Part shown: positions 35,621 to 47,504 of the stretch, piece after piece
How the letters are laid out: each line of letters opens with the position of its first letter
Numbering within the stretch: the stretch's first letter is position 1
Assembly: GCF_932526225.1 (NCBI RefSeq)
Contig: NC_064041.1
Coordinates: forward strand, 9,284,813 to 9,344,812
DNA length: 60,000 nt
Source of the DNA: Nematostella vectensis
Taxonomy: Eukaryota; Cnidaria; Anthozoa; Actiniaria; Edwardsiidae
Direction of reading: 5' to 3'
The notes under the pieces: model-generated
Seen by the model: the letters and a program-made list of their open reading frames with translations, nothing else
What the model was told of the DNA's origin: nothing
Database searches by the model: none
Made by a program: the position numbers and the translations under genes

Positions 35621-36101
35621 TTACTTTGTTTGATTGTTTTCTGTCTGTCTCGATTATTTGTGAGTTTTCGTTGTGTTACTTATTGGGAAAAGGTATGGTT
35701 GGTCAGTGGGTAACTTTATATTTGCTCAGCCAAATTCCATTAGCGTATCTAGGGGGATGGCCATAGGGGTCGATGGAGCAAAATTCTCGACTTTAACTTC
35801 CGCCATGTGCTTTATTTATTGCCCCTCTCCCTCTCTAGGCTGTTCCTCTAACCCCTACCCCTCCCTTCGGAAAGACCTGGATCCGTCCGTGTGTCCCACC
35901 ATCCATAGCAATAGATCGATGAAAAGTCTCAGCTCGGCCGCATTTATACAAACGGATAACGTTTACTTACGACATTCGAGATTTAAAATAAGAAAAAGGA
36001 ACTCTCGAGAGCAGAGAAGATATTAAAGTACCGAGCACAGGCTCGCTGCTTGAACACGTTAAAACACACACACACAAGGCAAACTGCTTGCTTACTAATT
36101 T
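35621..36101. other. Intergenic stretch, nothing recognised
   Basis: A 117-residue plus frame (35673-36026) has no recognisable domain and a composition close to its surroundings. A short CA repeat lies near 36065-36076. Confidence 0.3.
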
Positions 36102-36188
36102 CTCGAGGATCCAGCGTACTTGCGGGCGCTCCCAGCCGTAGCAGTGACCTTAATTGGGAGCGCCCGCAAAGTACGCTGGATCCTAGAG
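36102..36188. repeat. Compact foldback, about 33-bp arms
   Basis: CTCGAGGATCCAGCGTACTT and the following GCGGGCGCTCCCA are matched in reverse by TGGGAGCGCCCGCAAAGTAC and GCTGGATCCTAGAG, with one mismatch, one extra A and a loop of about 20 nt. No target duplication was seen. It could be a miniature foldback element or a cruciform-prone insertion. Confidence 0.8.
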
Positions 36189-36599
36189 CGTGTGCTCACA
36201 CTTGCTCCTGGGAGCAATAGTAGAAAAACCCAACCCCGTGTCTATTCTTGGCATGGTAGGGCTCTCGGGGAGGACGTTACGGCCCATGTCTCATTTTACC
36301 CAAGTAGTGGGTCATAAGTGTACTGTTGAGGAAACTGCCACGTGGCACAGCAGAATGTTATGCATAAAATACATAAAAAATAGAACCACACAGTTTTAAT
36401 AAAATTGACACCAGATAGCCAAAACCTCCATTAAAAAGTATTAAAGGGAGTTTGGCTTATCGAGGTAAACATTTTAAAACTTAGAATTCATCTATCTCCG
36501 GCCATTGCCCTTATTGGTGTCGTAGCCCATACTTTGAGACGGTGCACTCCTTCAGAAAATCCCCTAGTACTTGCAGTACTTAAAGTGAAGTATACTTTA

Positions 36600-37150
36600 T
36601 AATCATATCACCCCCCCTTTGCGGCCAGGAAGTGGCCATTTCTTATTAAGGGCGGATCCTTTTCACATAGGATACCTATGACTGCGCACCCCCCCCCCCC
36701 CCCAAATAACCATTAGCCGTGATGGTTATGGAGGGGGGGGGGGGGGGTGCGCAGTCATAGGTATTCTATGTGAAAAGGATCCCTTAATAAGTAATGGCCC
36801 AATTTTTGGCCGAAAAGGGGGGTGCCATGACTCAAGCTCGTTCCCAGGATTAGCCGTGATGATGGTGGTGGTGCTGGTGGTGGTGGTGGGGGAGGGGGGG
36901 GGGGGGGGTGCGCAGTCATAGGTATCCTATGTGAAAAGGATCCGCCCTTAATAAGAAATGGCCACTTTTTGGTCGCAAAGGTGGGGGGGGTGACATGACT
37001 GAAGCGCGTTCCCAGGATTAGCCGTGAAGGATTGGCCAAAAAGTGGGCCATTACTTATTAAGGGCGGATCCTTTTCACATAGGATACCTATGACTGCGCT
37101 CCCCCCCCCCCCCCCCCCCCCCCACCAGCACCACCACCATCATCACGGTT
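36600..37150. repeat. Cluster of alternating-orientation repeat units with poly-G/C runs
   Basis: The unit contains TTATTAAGGGCGGATCC, TTTTCACATAGGATACCTAT and GACTGCGC followed by a long C run. It appears forward at about 36640-36703 and 37045-37125, and reversed at about 36738-36800 and 36905-36965. Between units are (GGT)n and (GTG)n tracts and a GTTCCCAGGATTAGCCGTGA segment, also in both orientations. The homopolymer lengths are unreliable. Confidence 0.75.
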
Positions 37151-38128
37151 AATCCTGGGAACGCGCTTGAGTTTAGCGACCCTAAGAGCAAATGTGAAAG
37201 TCGTAAAAAAAATATTTTTTTATCTCAGCATGTGCATTACATTTCATTCCATTCATGCATATTATATAGTATCCTTCTTTCTGCAGCGAAAACAATATGT
37301 GAGTTCTATTTATTAGCATCACTGCATCCATAATCTACACCACCTTTAATGAGTTTGTTAGCAAGAGTCTGTAAGTGATTAAACGTGATATTGATAAAAT
37401 GCGTTTTGACGCCAAAAATGATCCTTCTCAAAATGACTTTGAGTTTTAAATTGCATCTCTTGATCTCTTGGTTTGCAACTACAGTTTTTTTAAATTTTGT
37501 ACTAAACTCCCAAATCTGCGATTTCATTTGCGCGTGCGTTGCGGTCGCTGATTATAAATATCAAATTTTTATTTTAGGATTTGCAAACTATAAACATTGG
37601 TGATTATGTTTCCCAAACATCAGATCTGTCGCAAGCTTCAAAGGGGCTACTAAGCGGGTTTCAATTTGAGCGAAGTTTTTAAAACAATTACCAGCGAGAT
37701 ACATTAATATCTACCATAAAACCTAGCATATAGTGTATGAACGCAAGTGCTGTGTGAGTTGAATTTAAGGATAGTGGAAAGGTTCGTCGACCGGCTCTCT
37801 AGAATGCGTCTTGACGGGCTAATATTTAACGAAATATTGCGAATAATATATCGTTTTAAAGCTGAATAACGAGCACCAAATTAGTTGTGGGATGCTGTGT
37901 CTAAAAAGGATTAAAGGATTTGTGACACCTTTCGTGTTATGTCTATATTCGACGGAAAACGAACTTTCCTTTTAACTCGCGATTCTTTTGAGATAAAAAG
38001 AAAATTCTTTTTTGGAAATTGTAGTTTATTTGTTACCAAATCAATTCGAAATTTAAAACAAATTGGTCAGAGAGTGCTTCTGACCCTTTCCACTATCCCT
38101 AACATGACGTGACAAATGTCACAGTGAC
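37151..38128. other. Gene C downstream flank, nothing recognised
   Basis: No exon, transposon end or repeat was identified between the foldback cluster and the gene C stop codon. Small overlapping frames on both strands near 37306-37603 are not supported by composition or similarity. Confidence 0.35.
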
Positions 38129-41100
38129 TTAGTAATTGATGCGATATACGTCATTGGCCCAGGCTCCCCCGTTCCCGCCGCTGCAGCCAGTTGCGGGACC
38201 ATACTTGTTGTAAGTGTGATGTGCGTCTGGGCTGGAAAAGCAATAATTTCTTGCCTGCATTGAGAATACTATGTTTCTGCGTCTAAGGGCTTCTTTAAAA
38301 CACTCCTCTAGAGTTGATGGATGAATCCAAGGTAACGCGATGGCCCGATCCTCCGTGTCTTTGAAACATCCAACATGCGAATAGGCCGTTAAACCTAAAA
38401 GAAAAAAAATCACGATGTTATTAAAACCATACGTCCATATAATTGTTTGGGATATGATATGTATAACTGCCACGAGACTGTAAAAATGTCAGCAAATAAC
38501 TTCCAGCAACCCTATAACTATGAGAAATCATGGCTACGTGGCGGTGCTTATTGCACTTGGAGGAGTCAATAGTGTTTGCACAAGTAGCGCTCTTTTGACC
38601 TAAGTTGTTTTCAGGATAACATTCGTCAATATCTAATTAGTAGCCACAAGCTCATCTGCGTTTGATTTTCTATTATGTTTTAACCAATGACAGTATATAT
38701 TAATTCTTTACCTGTACAGTTTACGCCGTTTCCAGTATACGCAGATCTGCAAGTGCAGGTGAAGGAGCCAGCGGTATTCGCGCACGTGGCATTCGCATGA
38801 CAATTGTGAACATCAAGAGAGCACTCGTCGATGTCTGAAAGATAAAGAAACAAAAAAGAGACAAAAGTTCTGTGATATGTAATTATTTAAAAAGAGTAAT
38901 GTCTTGTTGTTGCATACGTAAGCAGTTCTGTACTCAGAACTCACCGGCAAACCCAACTTTACACGCGCAGCTAAATGAGGCAATAGCATAACCAATATTT
39001 TATAATCGCCTGAGTTAATTGTTGGATACTGTCGATCAATTTCGTTTTCAACCGAACTTAATATATGAGCTACAAACATGCTATAGAAATGCTATTACAC
39101 CGCAAAATGCAATAACTTTCGCGCAAAATGTAATCTTAACGCGAAATGTAATAACTGTCAACGCAAAATGTAATCTTAAAGCGAAATCAACTTTTAGCTT
39201 TTAGTCAATAGATAAAGTTCTTACATTATGAGTAATACATTTGGCGTTGAATATTTTGTTGCAATTCGCATTGAAAAGTTGTAAATTTTAGCGTTCCTTA
39301 CTTAAGTTAAATTTTGAGAATTAACAGTTATATCACTACTAATAACGGTTGATGGTTTTCGTTACCTGCGCATTCATCAATATCTTAGTAATGTCAATAA
39401 ATACTTTTTAATACACATTTAAATAATAATTGCAGTATTTATAGAACATTCAATCTTTTTATGTTTTACATATGGTGGCGTTTTTGTGGGTGGTGGAACA
39501 TGATACATAATTTGAAGTGCAGGGAAGGGGGGGCAGTGCCTAAATCAATATAATATTCTTATAGATAATGGAAATAACTTAGGATAATATCAAACACAAG
39601 TTTAATGGTGTAATTTTCAGTGCTCTTGTATGTGGTTTGTTGGCCTTTTTGTTTTTCGTTTTTAGGTAGTAAATTTTACGTGTTTTTTCCTGCAAAATGT
39701 AATCTCAAATATCGAAATGTAATAGATTTCACACAAGATGTATTATAACTACTAATATCGGTTGATGGTTTTCCTTACCTGCGCAGTTTATTCCGTCTCC
39801 TGTATACCCAGGTTTACATGTGCATGCGAAGGAGCCAATGGTGTTTACACAAAAAGCATGGTCCCGGTGACAATTGTTGCTTCCAGAAGAGCATTCATCA
39901 ATATCTAAGAAAGAAACACAAGCTAAATTATGATACCAATAGCGCAATCTGTCAAGCACAAGTACACAGTCATGAATATTGCGAACTATGAAATTTCTCT
40001 ATACCTATGAAGCTCCGCATCGCGCTTCTAACAGAAGCAGTTCTTGCAGTGATAAATGGGTAATAAGTTTATCAATATCTTATAATCGCAAGTGATAATT
40101 GCTGGAGTCTGTAGATCAAACTTATTTCGTCTAAAACTGTACTTAATGTATATGAGTTTCGAACATGCTGTAGTAATTCATAGATCCGACGCGCGCACGA
40201 ATATCCAATCAGAAATCGGCAAATAGAAGCCAGCGAAGTGCAACCCACAAATTGTGGAACATGTCGGATGAGGTCAGTGAGTCCTGCCGGAATTTATCTA
40301 AAATAAATACTTTTATAGGGGTTTTCCTGTGACTTGGGAAATAAAACACGGTCACCTAACATGAAGGAAACTCGTCTTGTTTTTGGTGAAAATCTTGTCG
40401 TCGAGGAGCATAGAAATAGATAACTACGAGTTTTGATTGTTTAATAAAAACGGCACAAATCCTGCTCAAAATACGAAAAATTTTGAATGATAAAATATAG
40501 CGGTGCTCTCTTAGGTAGGTACTATGTGTTTATGTGTTTTCAAAGCTATTTTTTCTACTTGCAGTGATTTTGTTGCGGGGAAGTAGAAGAGAAAGCCGAA
40601 TTCGCTGTTTACGCTTTCCTTCTAAACTACAAGTTTTATCACCAAACGTCGAGATTTACAGCAAAAATACCAACGACAGTCTCATTCTTATATATAATTG
40701 AAGTAACCTATGATAATATCAAACACAAGTTTGATGGTGGAATATACACTGCTCTTGTATGTGGTTTGTTTGCCTTTTTGTTTTTCGTTTATAGGTAGTA
40801 GATTTTACGTGTTTTTGTGCAAAATGTAATCTTAACGCAAAATGTAAAAATTTTCACGCAAGATGTAATCTTAAAACGAAGTGTCATAAATTTCACTTTA
40901 AAATGTAATCTATACGCGAAATGTTATAACTTTCAGGGAAAATGTACTTCTAACACAAAATGTAATAACTTTCAGCGCAAAATGTAATCATACACGAAAG
41001 GCAACAACCTTAAACGCTAAATGTGATAAAACTAAAATATTCTATTGACTGAAAGAAAAGTAAACTAGTTTACTTTTAGCTTTTAGTCAATAGATAAACT

Positions 41101-44100
41101 TATTACATCATGCGTAATACCTTTGGCGTTAAATATTTTGTTGCACTTCGCGTTGAACAGTTGAAACTTTTAGCGTTCTTTACTTAAATTACATTTTGCG
41201 AATTAACAGTAATATTATTACTAATATCGGTTGGTGGTTCATTACCTTCGCAGCTTACTCCGTTTCCTGTATACCCAGGTTTACATGTGCATGCGAAAGA
41301 GCCAATTGTGTTTGCACATGTAGCGTCCTGGTGACAATTGTAATGTCCAGGATAACACTCATCAACATCTACGAAAGAAGCACAAAATGGCTTTAATTAT
41401 GTTCTATATATTCTATAATCTCTGAATACCGCTTTTACCTGTTTCACATGCGGAACCGATGTATCCCTGTGGACACTCACATCTGTATTTTGGATTCCCC
41501 TTTAACTCAACGCAGGTCATGTTGGCCGAGGGACAAGGATTTGGAACGCAAACCTCCTAAGAAAAAGAAAAAAAACACAGCATTTCTACTAGCCTTAGCC
41601 TAGCTATCGTCTAAATGTGGTTACTCCAGAATAAACTTCGTAGACTTAGCATAGATGCAGCGTCAACGGTGGGGCGTTTTAATATACAGATAATCAATTA
41701 ATCAAATTTAAGCAGATCGAAAAACTTTGCCTTTATTAGGACGGTTTGCAATGAAGCGCCTTCCCTATTCAGACTGGGCTATTTTGAGCTGTCTGTAACT
41801 AAGGGGGGGGGGGGGGCTAACAGGGCACCCTCCGTTATTCATGAACCGCTTAGGCTATGACCATCAAACTTACAGACAATAATCGCCACCGTGCAAGGAA
41901 TCGCAACGCCTTATTTTGGGTGTGGTCGAATCAATTATGACGTCAAAATGAGGCCACAAATCGGTGTCTAGATATTCTTTGAAATTTTGCCTAAATTTTA
42001 AAATATCGGTTTGAAATCATTTTACATCATTCAGATATGTCAAAATCAACCTTTTAACGGTTTTACAATGCAAAAAAGCCATGAAAACATTTATTATCAT
42101 TTTTTTTGGTAAGAATTTCCGGGTCCGCCATCTTGGAATCTTGGATCCGCCATCTTGGATCCTTATGATTTTTGCGAAATAAAAAAAACACTTGAATTAT
42201 TACAGAAAAAACGATTTGCATGCATGTATTACTGCTCATAGTAATGATAAATGCATAACATTAGCTTTTAAAGTGTCATCTTGTAAATCTAGTGACATTT
42301 TTTACAACAGCTTTGAGAGTGCTAAAGTTACCCACCCCTCCCCCCAAATATCCGAAGTAAAAAAATTTTAGCGCTGTTGTGAAACTTGTCACCTAATTAA
42401 ATTTGGAAATCAAAAGAGGCATTTGAATATGAGAAACAGGAAAACTGTGTGAATAAACGGTTGCCATGGTAACATGGAGCGTCTCCTAGGCATGTCAATG
42501 GCATCAAAAAACGTCCGCAGATAGTTTTTAGGAAAAGTCGCCAAGTTTTAGCTACTTAGCTGCTATGGTTCAGAAGTTATGGCAATTCTCCCGAAGAGGG
42601 GCTTAAAGAGCCCCCCCCCCCCTCCCAAAGTCTAAATAGGGTTAAAAATGAAGTTGTAGGTAAAGGGTTAAAAAAAGTAAGGCATTGCTTATCTAGTGCC
42701 AGCTTTTGCCTCAAATGAATTTGTATCAAAGGGCCAATTAAATGCTTTGCTTAAATGGGTAAATGCTTCGCTCCCCCAGAAAATTACAGTAAACATCCCA
42801 GAGCTTATAAGTTTCTGTAAGAACCACTTTAAATCAAGCGCGTATGAGGTTGTTTGGACATACATTGGGGCCGTAGTAGTCGATTCCTGGGAACTTTAGC
42901 AGATCTATAGGGAAGGATCCAGCTTTGGCAGACAGCAGTTCACAGCTCCCGAGATTCGCGCCTTTCTTATAGTTCACAGCACGACATGCTTGGCTCACAT
43001 AGCACTTTACTTGACAGTTCCACACTGATATATCAGTTATATTCTGAAGGGTGTGGTTAAAGAGGGCGTGGTCCTCTAGCGGAGAAGGAAAATGCATGTT
43101 GCGGCAGGGATCTGAAAAAGGATTGGCAAAGTGAGTAAAAGCGCAAACCATTTCTCGCTTGATATCTACTATAAGGCTCTTCCTAAAAGTGCCTCCCCAC
43201 ATCCCTTTAAAAGCCAAATTCTTCAATAAGCCTTCTCATTAAGAGTCTTACGCATAACAAAATAAGCGTAAGACTCTCCAAGTGCTTTGATCTCCATGGT
43301 TCAAATGTTAAAAGATGGGGCGTAGCCACTGTAAATGTATGAGACATTTAAATTACAGAAGAAAATGCCTTGAAAGGGCCTTTTCGACACCCTCCTGTTT
43401 AAAATCCTGGCTACGCCGCTGTTATTGTTGTACAAGCAATAAGCTATTCCTATTTTATTCCCACCGCAAGACTCTATTCTAAAGGTGCTTCCCTCCATCT
43501 CTTTTAAGCCCCTTTGTAAGCCAGAATATTCCTCTCTGTCTATTAAGCCCCTTTTCCCCTTAGAAGCACAACAAAATAAGCGTAACACTTTCCTAGTTAA
43601 AATGTAAAAAAGAATACCAAAAGTTATTAATAATGTAGCGAGAAATTTAAACCATCTAAAACTAGTAGTTTATAGCATCTGATATTTTTGAAGGTCCCCA
43701 ACTTCCAGATCCAAAAAACAGGGAAACGGAGAATTAAAATAAACCATCTATCTTATACGCTCCCCTTTCGAGTTAAAAAAAAATAGAATACAGGGTATTT
43801 AGCTGAACGTCATGTTCGCAAGTTTCGCATTTAATCTACTCTTCTAGTGCCCTCTGGGAATTTGCAAAGAAAAACATAGAGAACAGAACGTTCCCTTTAC
43901 ATTGAAAAGCTAAAGTCACCATCACTAGTTATTGATAGTCTGATGACGGAAGTATTTCTAAAGGATTCGTTTCCTTGTTTTTCGTCTAGAAAAGATTTGG
44001 CAAAAATTTGTCATAAAGTTCCTTGTTTACACATTGCTATGTTTACCTAGTGGTGATTTCGATAATAAACCTCTCTTCTAGTGCAATCTGGGGACTTAAA

Positions 44101-44311
44101 AAGCAAGACGTTCAGGGCAGAACATTCACTTTACATTGAAAAGCCTATAGTCACCATTTTAGTCCTTATCTAATTATCGATAATTTGTTAACTTTCTAAA
44201 GGATTCGTTTCCTCGTTTTTTGTCTAGAAAAGGTTTGCCGAAAATATTACCTTGAGTGTTGCAAATTCTTGCCACGAGACCAAGAAGAAGAATCAATATT
44301 GGTAAAGTCAT
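38129..44311 (-). CDS. Gene C: secreted PAN-EGF4 protein with a distinct cysteine-rich C-terminus, 354 aa, eight exons
   Basis: Predicted exons in transcript order are 44251-44311, 42864-43111, 41439-41556, 41246-41368, 39779-39904, 38712-38834 and 38129-38394, with an optional 18-nt exon at 39366-39383. Lengths sum to 355 codons without it and 361 with it, in phase either way. Residues 1-20 are a signal peptide and 21-103 a PAN/apple-like domain almost identical to gene A. Four EGF modules follow, at 104-142, 143-183 ([13 protein letters not shown]), 184-225 ([13 protein letters not shown]) and 226-266 ([13 protein letters not shown]). The last exon encodes a domain containing [11 protein letters not shown], a CF...Q...[12 protein letters not shown] core and [10 protein letters not shown]. 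It resembles the WSC/ricin-neighbour modules seen in many cnidarian secreted proteins and replaces the discoidin domain of A, B and D. Confidence 0.78.
38555..38632 (-). pseudogene. Degraded EGF exon in gene C
   Basis: After an AG acceptor (38634-38633) the sequence reads [10 protein letters not shown], then SATCANTID, which is the first half of an EGF module, but the second half and a donor are absent. It lies between the fourth EGF exon and the terminal exon. Confidence 0.6.
38944..38989 (-). pseudogene. 3' half of a lost EGF exon in gene C
   Basis: The minus strand reads [14 protein letters not shown], as in the second EGF of gene B, followed by GTGAGT, but the 5' half and acceptor are gone. 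It is a relic of a fifth or sixth EGF module. Confidence 0.6.
39366..39383 (-). other. 18-nt micro-exon formed by internal deletion of an EGF exon
   Basis: The acceptor (AG at 39385-39384) and donor (GT at 39365-39364) of a standard EGF exon are both preserved, but only the first 14 and last few bases remain, fused at a shared TGC. It would encode DIDECAG in the family's phase 1-1 frame. Flanks match those of 11148-11270 and 39779-39904. Whether it is spliced in is unknown. Confidence 0.65.
40805..41040. repeat. CGCAAAATGTAAT minisatellite in a gene C intron
   Basis: About ten degenerate copies of an 18-22-nt unit (CGCAAAATGTAATCTTAA or CGCAAAATGTAATAACTTTCA) are followed by reverse-orientation copies at 41100-41200 (GCGTTAAATATTTTG, TTACATTTTGCG). 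Related copies lie at about 10605-10690, 19780-19880, 39090-39190, 54490-54620 and 56900-56970, mostly beside family exons. Confidence 0.7.
41763..42645. mobile_element. 879-bp TTAA-type non-autonomous element in gene C intron 2
   Basis: The body 41763-42641 begins CCCTATTCAGACTGGGC and ends, in reverse, CCCTATTTAGACTTTGGG. TTAA follows at 42642-42645; the left copy is eroded to TT. Gene A retains the empty site, TTAA at 12702-12705 within AATGAAGCGCCTTAAAAATG. It is a longer member of the family at 10745-11055. Homopurine runs and a GCCATCTTGGATCC duplication lie inside it. No transposase was found. Confidence 0.75.
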
Positions 44312-44439
44312 ATCATTTCTTCTTTGACTTATCTGTTATAGCTTAACGCTGACTTCAATATTGATACACTAAGAAAACTTGTGTTGCTAAACAATAATTG
44401 CATATGTGGCTTTTATCAATAATTAATCAATTGTAGAAA

Positions 44440-44780
44440 CAGGGGGGTAGCAATCACGAATCACGAACCAAGTTTTCGCACTTTCGTGGATCACTGAGTT
44501 AGATAGAGGTGTTTTCACGAATCACGGAAATAATGAGTTGAAACTCGCCTCGAAATTATAGGTGGCAAAAACTCAATATCAACAAATAGCGATAGAAACT
44601 AATTACACAGACAATGCAATGCAATCAAAAAATGGCGCAAAGGGGTTATAGTTTGTATGATAATAGATCGGTCGTCACGTTTCACGAATTTCGAGGTTTG
44701 AAATCACGATTCACGCAAAAGAAGTGTGCTCAATCACGGGTCACGAGCAAATTGAGGTCCGATCACGGATCACGGAAACC
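44440..44780 (-). promoter_or_regulatory. CACG-rich module upstream of gene C
   Basis: This is a copy of the module at 15125-15480, beginning about 130 bp upstream of the gene C start (44311). It keeps the paired motifs ATCACGAATCACG, GGTCGTCACGTTTCACG and GATCACGGATCACGG. Confidence 0.5.
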
Positions 44781-44790
44781 CCTTCACCTT

Positions 44791-46793
44791 CTACAAATCA
44801 TCCAACTTGCTATATTTTGCTCTTGTCAGATCAGAAACAATTTTTTCAAACATTGTGTTTCTTGCGATATGTTTTTCTTTCTTTTTTTTTTAACTTTCTT
44901 TGAATTGAACTCTCCATCTAACTCTTTTCTTGGTACTAGAAGCTAAATGTTACGTTTGCTTGTGTTGTTTGAATTACATACCCCAGTAAGTAAATTACAA
45001 TTATATATATTCATTCAAAACTTAACATACCATAATAAGCGTTTATAATAAATTGGAGATAATAACAGAAGTTATTCATTGACCAAAACTCTCATAATTA
45101 AGAGAAGATAAATAGTGCCTATTTGAAGAACATTTTCAAATTTAAAATAACTCTAGGATATTCATTGCAATCAAATTCGGGTTTTACAATAGAAAAAATG
45201 GTGCATATTGAAGGGTACTTGGATCTTGAGATATCTTTTATTACCTCCTATGTTTCCTTTGATTTTGTTACAATACAGTGAAAAACAAGAAACAAGAGTC
45301 ACCTTTCAATGTTTTTACACAACACTGAAACAAATTTCACATCTCTTTTTTTTTTAATTTTGCTATGTCAGGCCCGTAGCCTGGATTTTGAGCTGGGGGT
45401 TTGTTTACCCATTTAGCGGACCATTTTCTCTTATAGCTCGTCCTATAGCTCGCAGTGGTACTCAATTTTCATTCATCAGAGCGGACCTTCCAGTCGAGTG
45501 GGCTCTCCGAGCCCTGTATGTGAAACCCCAACAAGAACAAAGTGAGTGTGTATCTGCAAAGATTCTAAAAGGTTTTATTGTCATTGTTGCTTGGCTTGTA
45601 ATCAGTACCGAGCAGGCCTCAAAATACAGAAACGATAAGAAAATATTGGGGGGCACAGCCATCGAAAATATTGTTGGGGGGGGGGGGGGGTACATGTGAC
45701 CCCTGTGCCCAACCCCCTTCTTCGACCCTGGTAATTTAGTCTATGACTGCGAATGAAAGTCTCAGAAATAACTAACAAAAACAAAAATAATATATAGATT
45801 TAGGCACTGCCTAAAAGTGGAGCCAGCTTTGAACACCTTTTGTGTTGACTGATTAAGGTATTTTTGGGGGATCTAGGATCCTGCTCTTTACTGAGATTTA
45901 TTTATTGTACCAACCAAATGGATCCAGGCCTTATTCAATAATTTAAATTATGCAGTACATCAAAGTTAACAAACACAATTCCTGGTGTGAATATGGCTGT
46001 CAAAATTGGGGGGCACAGCCATCGAAAATATTGTTGGGGGGGGGGGGGGGGTACATGTGACCCCTGTGCCCAACCCCCTTCTACGACCCTGGTAATTTAG
46101 TCTATGACTGCGAATGAAAGTCTCAGAAATAACTAACTAAAACAAAAATACGAAATTCATAGGAAAAACATGCCAGCTTTTTCGTATAGTGTGAGGATTG
46201 TTTCCGGATGCATGTTGGCTACATTTAGCCCGATAGCTCTAGTTTTTCTCAAGGCTTATACACTCATGTTTTGTTATAATGTAGGTAACATTTTAGGAAA
46301 TTTTATTATTCTTTTTCTTAGGTCTATGAATTAGGTTTTGTGCAATATAGCGTTTTTATGACATAATATACAAGAAAAAAATACTCAATGATGATTGCCT
46401 TAGAGCTTAATTGAGGGCAATTACTTTGCTCTGTGATTGGACGCTAGCGCCCTCTGAATTTTGCCCTTCTATATGATAAAAATGTAATAACTAACATTGG
46501 TTTCTCGTAAAATTTGGGATTAATTTCATTTGCGTTTTTATTGTCTTCCAAGTTGTCCTAGCCGAAAACGACTTGAGTTATTACAGAAAATATTGAAGAC
46601 ACTCATTATTATGTTATTACCCACACTTATACTCAAACACTTGTTGTCAGTTTGGTCCCCGGTTGGGGATGGGGAGGGTTCTATAAAAAATGTCACGGAT
46701 GATCATTGATAAATCAATGTTATTCCTAAGAGAGGTTATAATCGATAGCAAATCTTACCCCTAAGAGATAGTACATTTGGTGTGGTCGAAGCT
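44791..46793. other. Gene C upstream / gene D downstream intergenic DNA
   Basis: No gene was recognised. It contains a 360-bp-spaced direct duplication (separate entry). From about 46490 rightward it matches the gene B flank at 19060-19195. Frames across 45388-45784 are read through the repeat and its poly-G run. Confidence 0.5.
45643..46147. repeat. Direct duplication, two about 140-bp copies 360 bp apart
   Basis: The segment TTGGGGGGCACAGCCATCGA, through a poly-G run, CCCCTGTGCCCAACCCCCTT and CTATGACTGCGAATG, occurs at about 45645-45785 and 46005-46145 with only a few differences. It resembles a dispersed repeat also seen around 20290-20460 and 54910-54970. Confidence 0.85.
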
Positions 46794-46886
46794 AACCACG
46801 CCGGGCACAAAGGGTCCTAAAATCGGCAATGTTCGCCTGTACTTTTGATCAGCGGATGCGCGCGTGAGTCTGGCGGGTTTTTCAAA

Positions 46887-47480
46887 ATGGCGACTCGTTA
46901 CAGTCGTGAAAGAGTGCTCGCACTTGTCCTTGATGACAGTGATCCTGAATATAACGAGGATCATGACAACCCTACGACAACGAAGACCGCAAAAAAGCTC
47001 GACGACTTTCCTGTACTGAATTCAAGATCTATTTTTCGTCAGGAATCTCGTCTTTTGCTAAAAATGATGCATCGTCGGCTTGGTGGACGTAATACGATTC
47101 GCCACCCTTTCTTCGTCGAGTTGAGGAGGGATATGCCACATGAAGTTTTTCATGGATTCACCAGACTGGCAAAAACTCTCGGCGGTTTTGCTCGTCCATT
47201 TTTTTTTATTTCCAAGGACAAGAAGGAAGAAGTTCTGCACTTTTTATCGATCCGTTTGTTTAAGGTGTTTTGCGTTACTTTGTCCGGCTTCACATCAGAA
47301 GAGGTGATTGGATTTTTCAAACGCCAGCTTAAAGGAATGAAGACCGGGCATAAAGTGTCCCTTATTGTCTCCGAAAACAAGGAGCTGAGATTAGCGTACA
47401 ATACACGCCGATCGCAGGTTGTTCTTTCTTTTTATTATGGAGAATGGAACACTTGTGGAATTCCACAACACAACAACTGA
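46887..47480 (+). CDS. Transposon accessory ORF, 197 aa, function unknown
   Basis: The first ATG (46887, context CAAAATGGCG) lies 90 bp inside the left end. The protein starts MATRYSRERVLALVLDDSD, has an acidic segment (DPEYNEDHDN), then a basic region (LLLKMMHRRLGGRNTIRHPF) and a hydrophobic/aromatic C-terminal half (HFLSIRLFKVFCVTLSGFT ... SFYYGEWNTCG). I do not recognise the family. By analogy with two-gene CACTA elements it might bind the element ends, but that is inference. A fragment of it is repeated in inverted orientation at 47819-47950. There is no in-frame stop, so it may be intact. Confidence 0.6.
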   Translation: MATRYSRERVLALVLDDSDPEYNEDHDNPTTTKTAKKLDDFPVLNSRSIFRQESRLLLKMMHRRLGGRNTIRHPFFVELRRDMPHEVFHGFTRLAKTLGGFARPFFFISKDKKEEVLHFLSIRLFKVFCVTLSGFTSEEVIGFFKRQLKGMKTGHKVSLIVSENKELRLAYNTRRSQVVLSFYYGEWNTCGIPQHNN

Positions 47481-47504
47481 CATTCTCGTTTTTACTATTT
47501 TCTA

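Noticed and set aside
45388-45784. Overlapping frames on both strands rich in Pro or Gly
   Set aside because: Explained by a duplicated dispersed repeat with a poly-G run.
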